From the NCBI GenBank assembly GCA_025526935.1, contig JAHLKD010000129.1, positions 57,014-121,013 of the forward strand: a DNA stretch of 64,000 nt, in the 5' to 3' direction. The translations under genes were made by a program, and so were the position numbers. Of this stretch, positions 56,190-64,000 are shown piece after piece. How positions within the stretch are numbered: the first letter of the stretch is position 1; the number at the start of each line of letters is the position of its first letter. The notes below the pieces were generated by a model that had not been told where the DNA came from, ran no database searches, and worked only from the letters and a program-made list of their open reading frames with translations. The DNA comes from Cladochytrium replicatum. Its lineage: Eukaryota > Chytridiomycota > Chytridiomycetes > Cladochytriales > Cladochytriaceae.

Positions 56190-56788
56190 TGTTGAACAAA
56201 GCTGTGGTCTGGATCCTCAGGTTGTGTGTGTTGCTAATTCACGGATTAATGTTTCTAAGAGATGAATAAAGAAGATTGCGAGTCACAAGTACTAGCGCAA
56301 GAGAATGCTCCTTGTGTGTATCGCCACAGGCTCCTTAAATAAGTGTACTGTCGTTTTGGCTTTTCCTTCCGGGAGATCTGGATCGAAGCGATAAGGTTTG
56401 ACTCTTCTTCTCACAGGCGTAGCAAAGCATAATCATGCTAAGCTGTGCGTGAGATCTAGCTCTCCTCAACAGGATTGTTCTCACACATGATTCCCACGAA
56501 CGCGTTAATCATATGTAAACCTTTGCTGTGATCTGATCCGGGCTTCACTTCTACAAGTGGATGATAGAAAAGTAATGACAGTTTACTATACCTATGGCCG
56601 CAATAAATATAACCCATGAAGAAATAACCGGAGGTATCCAAACTCGTAATAGATCATCATCTATATGCTTTAGTTCAATAGTTAGAAATGTTGCTCAGTG
56701 AAGAGTGACATTTCTGTATATCGGGCGTTTGTGTTTTTGTACTATCAATGACTGGATTGGCCAAGTCCATCAATCGAAATACTTAACA
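56190..56788 (-). repeat. Element F 3' LTR
   Basis: 599 bp, starting TGTTGAAC and ending CTTAACA on the plus strand. A purine-rich tract (GAGGGGGTG on the minus strand, 56789-56797) lies directly inside it, as expected for plus-strand priming. Confidence 0.95.
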
Positions 56789-56915
56789 CACCCCCTCAGT
56801 CATTAGATAGGTACAACCGAGAGTATCACTCAACTGATCATAACTTTCTGTAAATGCTGAAGTTGATATTCTATTGAAATAAAGGTGAGTTGTATGGACA
56901 TCGCCAGCCGGTCGT

Positions 56916-59900
56916 TCAAGATAGTATATTAAGTGAAGACTGACTGACTAGCCCCAACGAGCCCCTGTGTTTAAGGTATAATTTACTTCCAAGAGGTTTA
57001 GTTAAGATGTCCGCGATCATATCAGAAGTATCCATATGGTGTAACTCCTGATGTTTCTGTTCAACTTGGAGATTCACAAATCTCTCGCGAACGTCCATGT
57101 GTTTGGTCCGTTTGTTGTTGAACAGATTGTTTGCGATAGACTCGGTGGATTGATTGTCTTGCCATAAACGGAGCGGATTGAACGATGTAATTCCAATACC
57201 CGTCATAAGATTTTTCATCCACTTCATCTCACGCGATAGTTCGTTCAGCGCATACAGTTCGGCTTCCGACGACGAGGCTGCAATAGTCTGTTGTCGAATC
57301 GACTGCCAACTGATTGCCGCATTAGCGAACATTACCACGTAACCGGTTCGTGAGTATCTATCTGCATCGCCCGCCCAGTCTGCATCGGCATAACCTTGTG
57401 GGTTGTTAGCCGAATCAAACATGTAGAGACCGTCGGGTCTTAGCATCGGAGACGTGATACCAGTCCGTGTATAGTGTAAACCGTAATCCCAAGTACCGAG
57501 TAAATATCGTTGTAATCGATAGAGAGCCTTTGATTCTGACTGTCGAGGATCAATCTGATGTTGTGCCAAAATATTGACTGCGTATGAAATATCCGGTCGT
57601 GTCTTAGTCGCCACGTACGATATCTTCATTAACATTGATCGAAATTGTGTTGCCTCGGCATCGGACAGTGTTGGTGTGGTCTCATCAAAGATATATGATT
57701 TTGACATCGGTGTTTTGGTCGGTTTGATGTTGGTACCCCATAAATTCGCTTCTTCGAGAATCTTCTTTACGTACAATGCATTGCTAAGGAAATATCCTTC
57801 CGTTGTCTGCAATAACTCCATTTTCAGAATCCATTTCGCCTTCGAAGTACTGCCTACTGTGAACGAAGTTTCCAAATCGGTCTGAAACCGATGATATGCG
57901 TTTGGATCTGTGGAAAAATGTAGTATATCATCGACATGAACGGTAGTGTGTTCGCGGGTATTATTTGTTGGATTGTATCGCCAGAAATGACAGATGTCTG
58001 CAATATTCCGCACGAAACCAACACTGAGATATTGTTTCCAAAGAGTTTTGTACCATTCTCGAGCTGCCTGGTGTAGACCGTACAGACTTTTGATAAGTCT
58101 GCAGACGATGGGTCGATTCTGGAAATCTACTCGTCCGAAACCATGAGGGAGTTCGACGTAGTTCTCTTCTTCCAGTATCGCATTGAGATATGCACCCTTG
58201 ATATCAAACTGGAATATGATCATGCCGACTAATGCTGCTAATGCAATCAGAAAACGGATCGTGGACGTTTTCGTAACTGGAGAATAGGTTTCATCGAAAT
58301 CCAATCCTTCAATCTGTGAAAATCCTCGTACGACCCAACGTGCTTTGAATCGAGTAATATTGCCATGTTCGTCAAGCTTATATGTGAAAACCCATTTGCC
58401 CGATAATAAATTCCGTCCATCAGGTAAAAACGTTTCGGCCCAAGTATTGTTGTCGACTAGTTGTGTAACTTCCTCCTTCATCGCCGCTAACCAGAATGGA
58501 GCCTCATCGGATCGTGATAAAGCCTCACGAAGAGTCTTTGGTGCAGTCCGTATATTTCCATTCGCAATTGGTTGTGTTGGATATGAGGAATCGGCCTTCA
58601 GGGTCCAATCGATATTAGGAACGGACCGGGTAAACAAGGAATTTTGTTTCCTTTTGGCGTTCGACAAATTTGCACTTGCTTGACGTTTTCGTTTTCTTGC
58701 TGCATACGCTTCGTCGACATCTTCTCCAATGAATTGAAGATCACTTTCGAGTTGTGCATCATATTCCTCTACAGGAGATACGGAAGACAAATTCGGAGAT
58801 TCTTCAGTAATGGATTGTGGAGTCGATAAATCAGCATTTGGATCATAATCAGCATCGTCTGGGTCATCATCGTCTAGTCCATGTAAATGTTCAACAACAT
58901 GCATGTCACCGGCTTCTTCTAAGCGGTAATATATGGGGTCGTCGTTTATATCCTCATCGATTTCTTCGTCTGCAACGGTAGAAATCGGGAAATTGTCTGA
59001 GACAAACTCAACAGTCGTCTCTTGCACCCCCTGATCCCCGGTTGGTATTTGATCAACATCGAAATATGTCCCGGCCTTCAGTGGATATTGTACCGTAAGA
59101 TCGTCGAGTAACTGTCGGGTAGGATTATAACCAACAAAAACTCCCTCGTGGAACGTAACATGGAAGTATTCGCCTATTGTGTTTGTCCGAAAATTGAGTG
59201 CTATGACGATCTTCAGGTCTTCACCCTTGTATCCGAGAAACAGACCTAGTTCAGAATTGTCTCGGATTCTGCGCGCCAACCTTTGTTCGTGTGAGATCCA
59301 CAAACTAACGAGTGTTCCAAAGGCGTGGATAGTTGCCAAATCTATCCGCTTGTCAAGGTAAGCACAGTACGGAATCGCATTCACAGCTGAATGGAAAGTA
59401 GCGTTCTTGACGACCGCAGCGTATAGGATGGAGAGTTGCACGAATTGAAGTGTTCGTGGTAGTCCAGCTTGTAGCAGCATCGCGTCCGACATATACTTGA
59501 TCGATTGTATATTCCGCTCTGATAGACCATCGAGTTCCTTTACTGACGGAGGAGCTGGGTGGACGCGGATGCGAGGAATCTTGGTATTGCACCATTGGAT
59601 CAACCGTTTGGTAATCAATTCTCCTGAATCGGAACGTAGTTCAGCAACGTGTAATGGGTGATTGCGATTTTCCACATCAGCGATATGTCGAATCATACTA
59701 TCCACCGCATCACTCTTTCGATTCAGGAAGTAGATTGTGATGAAACGAGGTTGTTCGTCGACAATGATCTGCCAATATCTCTTCTTCTGTCCGTCGTAGA
59801 TTAAACGTACGACATCGGAAAACAGACGGAAAAGTTTCCTCGGAGCTCGACCTATTGTAGAATAAATCGGCTTCTGCTTCAGCTTCGTGCGACTACAGAC

Positions 59901-60422
59901 CAAACAATTCTGCATAATTGATTTGTTGACAAGATTGAATGCATCCGGTTCAATCTTGGGCATTTTGATGTTGAGCTTCTCTGCCGTTCGAAAGATCGTC
60001 CGTAAGTGGATGTGACCAAACTGCTGGTGTAACTTTGCAAGTTCGTGTACTGTCACTGGCGATAAGTTGGTGCTCACTCCAACTGTATCTTGAGATGCTC
60101 GTTGACATTCATCATCGTTCGTTTGACGAATGTTGTTGTCTGACATTACATCGAGACCCATCGCGTGAGAAGATCGTACACCGGACGTAAAGTCCATCGA
60201 CTGATCGAGACCTTCTGCGGATACCGCTACTGCTTTAGCTTGTTGAGCAATCGCATGCCGCGGTTGGTGAGTTCCGACGGTACTAACATCAGCATAGAGA
60301 TAGTACAAATCTCTTTCCCGTCGCCCAATAATAACGTGTTCATCCGTATCACCATGCGTGAGGATAACCTTGTCTTTGGTGAAACTCACAATGTCCCCGG
60401 AGTCTCCAATGATACTACACAC
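56916..60422 (-). CDS. Element F Pol: integrase, reverse transcriptase, RNase H
   Basis: 1168 open codons, stop at 56916. No ATG opens the frame, as expected for a polyprotein that continues from protease. It starts at the end of the protease (CSIIGDSGDIVSF). Integrase follows: QFGHIHLRTIF and CLVCSRTK (HHCC), IIVDEQPRFITIYF, LRSDSGELI (Asp), ELDGLSERN (Glu). The reverse transcriptase has WVVRGFSQIEGLDFDETYSP, FQFDIKGAYLNA, SLYGLHQAAREWY and active site VHVDDIL (V-H-V-D-D where Y-V-D-D is usual). RNase H has YADADWAGD, SSSEAELYAL and DILTKPLG at the end. All catalytic acids are in place. Confidence 0.93.
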   Translation of the reverse strand: MCSIIGDSGDIVSFTKDKVILTHGDTDEHVIIGRRERDLYYLYADVSTVGTHQPRHAIAQQAKAVAVSAEGLDQSMDFTSGVRSSHAMGLDVMSDNNIRQTNDDECQRASQDTVGVSTNLSPVTVHELAKLHQQFGHIHLRTIFRTAEKLNIKMPKIEPDAFNLVNKSIMQNCLVCSRTKLKQKPIYSTIGRAPRKLFRLFSDVVRLIYDGQKKRYWQIIVDEQPRFITIYFLNRKSDAVDSMIRHIADVENRNHPLHVAELRSDSGELITKRLIQWCNTKIPRIRVHPAPPSVKELDGLSERNIQSIKYMSDAMLLQAGLPRTLQFVQLSILYAAVVKNATFHSAVNAIPYCAYLDKRIDLATIHAFGTLVSLWISHEQRLARRIRDNSELGLFLGYKGEDLKIVIALNFRTNTIGEYFHVTFHEGVFVGYNPTRQLLDDLTVQYPLKAGTYFDVDQIPTGDQGVQETTVEFVSDNFPISTVADEEIDEDINDDPIYYRLEEAGDMHVVEHLHGLDDDDPDDADYDPNADLSTPQSITEESPNLSSVSPVEEYDAQLESDLQFIGEDVDEAYAARKRKRQASANLSNAKRKQNSLFTRSVPNIDWTLKADSSYPTQPIANGNIRTAPKTLREALSRSDEAPFWLAAMKEEVTQLVDNNTWAETFLPDGRNLLSGKWVFTYKLDEHGNITRFKARWVVRGFSQIEGLDFDETYSPVTKTSTIRFLIALAALVGMIIFQFDIKGAYLNAILEEENYVELPHGFGRVDFQNRPIVCRLIKSLYGLHQAAREWYKTLWKQYLSVGFVRNIADICHFWRYNPTNNTREHTTVHVDDILHFSTDPNAYHRFQTDLETSFTVGSTSKAKWILKMELLQTTEGYFLSNALYVKKILEEANLWGTNIKPTKTPMSKSYIFDETTPTLSDAEATQFRSMLMKISYVATKTRPDISYAVNILAQHQIDPRQSESKALYRLQRYLLGTWDYGLHYTRTGITSPMLRPDGLYMFDSANNPQGYADADWAGDADRYSRTGYVVMFANAAISWQSIRQQTIAASSSEAELYALNELSREMKWMKNLMTGIGITSFNPLRLWQDNQSTESIANNLFNNKRTKHMDVRERFVNLQVEQKHQELHHMDTSDMIADILTKPLGSKLYLKHRGSLGLVSQSSLNILS

Positions 60423-61195
60423 TGATGCAAGTGTGTCTTCGAGATAAGTGCGTTGTGTATTATCTTAATTCGCCCATTGGGTAAAACTACAGATACATCT
60501 CCAAAACCACAAACTGGAATTGTATGACTATCCGCTAGTTCCACCACGTCCTCGTCATTCGTATACGTCAGCGAACTAAAGGCATGACGATTAGGTGTCA
60601 TCCAAACAGTTGCGCCTGTATCAAGCAAACCCACACGATCCTTTGCTTGAACATGTACACGGACAACCTTCTGTGCCGAGTGTGCGTTCACTATCGAAAA
60701 CATATTTCCGATGTATGTGTCAGCATCTTTATCAACAGAAGTAGGTTGGGTAAGGTCAAAGATTACCTTCTTGGTCAGCACCGGTTTGGCGGTAGATTCG
60801 TCCTCCGACGAATCATCACCTGCATCGCCACGGCTGGCAATGAATGCACGAAAATCCGTGTCTAAACAAAGACTCTTTGCAGTGAGATAGCGTTTACACG
60901 CCGACTGCTTGTGTCCTCGTTTGCCACAGAAATTGCATGTGAGATCTGTCTTCTTTGCAGAAGAAGATGTGGACGACCTGGAGTCCTGCGACTGCCTGGT
61001 CCGAGTGGAACTGCTACTCCCACCGCTACTGCCTGAGCCACCCGAGGCACCCTGCTTACGGCATTGAGCATTGGTGTGAGATGAGTTCGGATGCAAGGTA
61101 CAAATATCCTCCGACTTCGCAACCTTGGCTTTCGCTTTCGCCTTCGCTTTCTTCGCCTTTGCCGGCCTTCTTTGTCCCATTCGGCCCACCGGCAT
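60386..61195 (-). pseudogene. Element F zinc-knuckle and protease region, out of frame with both neighbours
   Basis: Open for about 260 codons in the +1 frame relative to gag and pol. It contains a Lys-Ala repeat (AKKAKAKAKAK), LHPNSSHTNAQC, the knuckle CNFCGKRGHKQSAC, and the aspartic protease core LLDTGATVWMTPNRHAF. It ends by running out of frame near 60430, where element E shows about ten extra bases (the FVPD block) that F lacks, so the second frame change is a deletion. The first, near 61180, may be a mutation or a +1 recoding site. Confidence 0.75.
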
Positions 61196-62084
61196 CCATG
61201 GTGACGTTGAGTTGGACCAATTGGTTGAGGTCGGTCAAGATATTTGACACTGTTTCGAAGTAATGCGTTGGCTTTTGGTGGAATGGTCGCGGAGCATTCG
61301 GGTTTGCAGCATCAATTGGATCTTGTATTAACGCCGGTTCCCATTCGGCATACGCAGAAGTGATCATTTTTCCGAGAAAAGGTACGAGGGTCCGTAGTTC
61401 AATTGTCTGCATCGTGATTTTTGCGACTAACCGGTTTAGTAGATCCTTGATTACGAGTTCGTCCGGTAAAGAGTTCAGTTTGAGTTCGAATAACTCAGTG
61501 AGGTCGGTCACAAACTGCTGAACGCTTTCTGCCGACTGACCGTTCGTACATTTCAGATCTACTAGCCGTTGCTCCCACATAGACGATTCGATCGGAGCTT
61601 GACCGCCAGCACTGAAAATTCGGCGAAGTCCATCGACTTTGCCTTTTGCTGACGCATAAGCTCTGACTCGATTCATGTCGCGTTTTGGGAAACATTCGCA
61701 TAGAATTCCAACTGCGACGTTATTGTCCGCTTGTTGTGCACGGTAATCTTGCATCTCAGCACGATATTGCGTACGTAAGTGACTGTTGTGTGTGACGATC
61801 GCCAAATGTTCACGTAGTTCTGCTTCCCATTGTGCTCGTGCTTCGTTAGCAGCTCCGCCAGCAGCTCCGGCGATGACTATCGGACGCTGTGGGCGATTTC
61901 CTTCCGCCTCGTAATTCGGACTATCAGGAAGAGCCATTGGTTCTTGGAGAAGCATAGTGCCAGCGCCGCCACGTAAGTTTGCGTAAGTCTGCACTTGTTC
62001 CATGTACAGATCGAAATCCTGCAGCGTTTTACCGGTGAATGGCTTCGGCCGCGAAGATGTGGTGTCATTCGATCCTGAACCCAT
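61056..62084 (-). CDS. Element F Gag-like protein
   Basis: First ATG in frame at 62084; about 300 codons to the point where the zinc-knuckle frame takes over, although the frame stays open to 61056. Related to the E Gag (TGKTLQDFDLYMEQVQTYA; FELKLNSLPDELVIKDLLNR; QLVQLNV). A typical helical Ty1/copia capsid without cysteine knuckle in this frame. Confidence 0.8.
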   Translation of the reverse strand: MGSGSNDTTSSRPKPFTGKTLQDFDLYMEQVQTYANLRGGAGTMLLQEPMALPDSPNYEAEGNRPQRPIVIAGAAGGAANEARAQWEAELREHLAIVTHNSHLRTQYRAEMQDYRAQQADNNVAVGILCECFPKRDMNRVRAYASAKGKVDGLRRIFSAGGQAPIESSMWEQRLVDLKCTNGQSAESVQQFVTDLTELFELKLNSLPDELVIKDLLNRLVAKITMQTIELRTLVPFLGKMITSAYAEWEPALIQDPIDAANPNAPRPFHQKPTHYFETVSNILTDLNQLVQLNVTMDAGGPNGTKKAGKGEESEGESESQGCEVGGYLYLASELISHQCSMP

Positions 62085-62135
62085 CTTGTCGTTGTTGTCC
62101 AAAGAAATGTGTTAAGCAACGATTCGTAACTATTG

Positions 62136-62734
62136 TGTTGAACAAAGCTGTGGTCTGGATCCTCAGGTTGTGTGTGTTGCTAATTCACGGATTAATGTTT
62201 CTAAGAGATGAATAAAGAAGATTGCGAGTCACAAGTACTAGCGCAAGAGAATGCTCCTTGTGTGTATCGCCACAGGCTCCTTAAATAAGTGTACTGTCGT
62301 TTTGGCTTTTCCTTCCGGAAGATCTGGATCGAAGCGATAAGGTTTGACTCTTCTTCTCACAGGCGTAGCGAAGCATAATCATGCTAAGCTGTGCGTGAGA
62401 TCTAGCTCTCCTCAACAGGATTGTTCTCACACATGATTCCCACGAACGCGTTAATCATATGTAAACCTTTGCTGTGATCTGATCCGGGCTTCACTTCTAC
62501 AAGTGGATGATAGAAAAGTAATGACAGTTTACTATACCTATGGCCGCAATAAATATAAACCATGAAGAAATACCCGGAGGTATCCAAACTCGTAATAGAT
62601 CATCATCTATATGCTTTAGTTCAATAGTTAGAAATGTTGCTCAGTGAAGAGTGACATTTCTGTATATCGGGCGTTTGTGTTTTTGTACTATCAATGACTG
62701 GATTGGCCAAGTCCATCAATCGAAATACTTAACA
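62136..62734 (-). repeat. Element F 5' LTR
   Basis: 599 bp, same ends as the left LTR. Differences noted by eye: G/A in CCTTCCGG(G/A)AG, A/G in GTAGC(A/G)AAGC, and C/A plus A/C near ATAAATATAA(C/A)CC. The sequence just inside on the element strand is CAATAGTTACGAATC, the place of the primer-binding site; it does not match the usual initiator-tRNA primer site. Confidence 0.95.
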
Positions 62735-64000
62735 TAAATATAACCCATGAAGAAATAACTGGAGGTATCCAAACTCGTAATAGATCATCATCTATATGCT
62801 TTAGTTCAATAGTTAGAAATGTTGCTCAGTGAAGAGTGACATTTCTGTATATCGGGCGTTTGTGTTTTTGTACTATCAATGACTGGATTGGCCAAGTCCA
62901 TCAATCGAAATACTTAACACACCCCCTCAGTCATTAGATAGGTACAACCGAGAGTATCACTCAACCGATCATAACTTTCTGTAAATGCTGAAGTTGATAT
63001 TCTATTGAAATAAAGGTGAGTTGTATGGACATCGCCAGCCGGTCGTTCAAGATAGTATATTAAGTGAAGACTGACTGACTAGCCCCAACGAGCCCCTGTG
63101 TTTAAGGTATAATTTACTTCCAAGAGGTTTAGTTAAGATGTCCGCGATCATATCAGAAGTATCCATATGGTGTAACTCCTGATGTTTCTGTTCAACTTGG
63201 AGATTCACAAATCTCTCGCGAACGTCCATGTGTTTGGTCCGTTTGTTGTTGAACAGATTGTTTGCGATAGACTCGGTGGATTGATTGTCTTGCCATAAAC
63301 GGAGCGGATTGAACGACGTAATTCCAATACCCGTCATAAGATTTTTCATCCACTTCATCTCACGCGATAGTTCGTTCAGCGCATACAGTTCGGCTTCCGA
63401 CGACGAGGCTGCAATAGTCTGTTGTCGAATCGACTGCCAACTGATTGCCGCATTAGCGAACATTACCACGTAACCGGTTCGTGAGTATCTATCTGCATCG
63501 CCCGCCCAGTCTGCATCGGCATAACCTTGTGGGTTGTTAGCCGAATCAAACATGTAGAGACCGTCGGGTCTTAGCATCGGAGACGTGATACCAGTCCGTG
63601 TATAGTGTAAACCGTAATCCCAAGTACCGAGTAAATATCGTTGTAATCGATAGAGAGCCTTGATTCTGACTGTCGAGGATCAATCTGATGTTGTGCCAAA
63701 TATTGACTTCGTATGAAATATCCGGTCGTGTCTTAGTCGCCACGTACGATATCTTCATTAACATTGATCGAAATGTGTTGCCTCGGCATCGGACAGTGTT
63801 GGTGTGGTCTCATCAAAGATATATGATTTGACATCGGGTGTTTTGGTCGGTTTGATGTTTGGTACCCCAAATAATTCGCTTCTTCGAGAATCTTCTTTAC
63901 GTTACTAATGCATTGCTAAGGAAATATCCTTCCTTGTCTGCAATAACTCCATTTTCAAATCCATTTCGCCTTCGAAGTACTGCCTACTGTGAACGAAGTT

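Larger units (their letters stand above)
56190..62734 (-). mobile_element. Ty1/copia element F, complete, inserted in the LTR of G
   Basis: A 6,545-bp element with two 599-bp LTRs (56190-56788 and 62136-62734), both TG...CA, differing at about four positions by eye. The flanking 5-bp target duplication is TAAAT (56185-56189 and 62735-62739). Domain order on the minus strand is gag, zinc knuckle, protease, integrase, reverse transcriptase, RNase H, the Ty1/copia order. A small lesion at the protease/integrase border and a frame change after gag probably make it non-autonomous now. LTR similarity says it inserted recently. Confidence 0.95.
55771..64000 (-). mobile_element. Ty1/copia element G, split by element F, runs off the window
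   Basis: Minus-strand copia copy inserted in element E. Its 3' LTR starts at 55771, is interrupted after 56189 by element F, and resumes at 62740 to end at 62919. The two parts add to 599 bp, the same as the F LTR. Internal sequence from 62920 repeats the F polypurine tract and pol end (stop at 63047). RNase H is open at 63047-63577 (YADADWAGD, SSSEAELYALNE, DILTKPLG); the frame is then broken by many small indels. TTCGT (55766-55770) is the expected left copy of its target duplication; the right copy is outside. Confidence 0.9.

Overview
The window is nuclear DNA of a fungus, probably an early-diverging (chytrid-like) one. Genes are split by many 41-80 nt GT-AG introns, the tRNA-Trp is of ordinary eukaryotic type, and the gene set includes fungal-type MDM31, KOG1/raptor and a mitochondrial branched-chain E2. 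The early-diverging placement is inference: it rests on animal-like tRNA-Trp sequence, repeated YCG/CGP cysteine modules and retroelement content, and no marker here proves it.

Left arm (1-12 kb), gene-dense: 3' end of a cytochrome P450; a RING/TRAF-type zinc-finger protein with repeated cysteine modules; an ER-type cyclophilin sharing a 52-bp divergent promoter with a small membrane protein; mitochondrial branched-chain dehydrogenase E2; a PRA1-family protein; and MDM31, convergent with PRA1.

Middle (14.4-31.2 kb): a head-to-tail array of APE-type LINEs, all on the minus strand. It holds two 5'-truncated tails, one short non-autonomous unit, decayed LINE B, LINE C, a tRNA-derived SINE and LINE D. 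Each unit is joined through a poly(A) tail directly to the 5' end of its neighbour, and the three long copies start with a (CT)n tract. SINE and LINEs share 3'-tail motifs, so they look like a parasite/driver pair. The array stops 5 bp short of a tRNA-Trp gene, whose other side carries a decayed Ty1/copia relic.

Right-central part (32.8-49.6 kb): a DUF1761-like membrane protein; a MYND zinc-finger protein with a long His/Asp tract; an unknown 174-aa protein; a truncated TspO/MBR gene; a 978-aa coiled-coil protein divergent from a full-length raptor/KOG1 (TORC1 scaffold); a tyrosine-phosphatase pseudogene broken by an inversion; and an intact six-exon alpha/beta hydrolase.

Right end (51.7-64 kb): a three-level nest of related Ty1/copia elements. 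A complete element F (56190-62734, two 599-bp LTRs, TAAAT target duplication) sits inside the LTR of copy G, which sits inside an older element E of opposite orientation. The last ~350 bases carry a burst of single-base indels relative to F, which looks like low-quality sequence. Exon joins were worked out by hand from reading frame, splice sites and family conservation.
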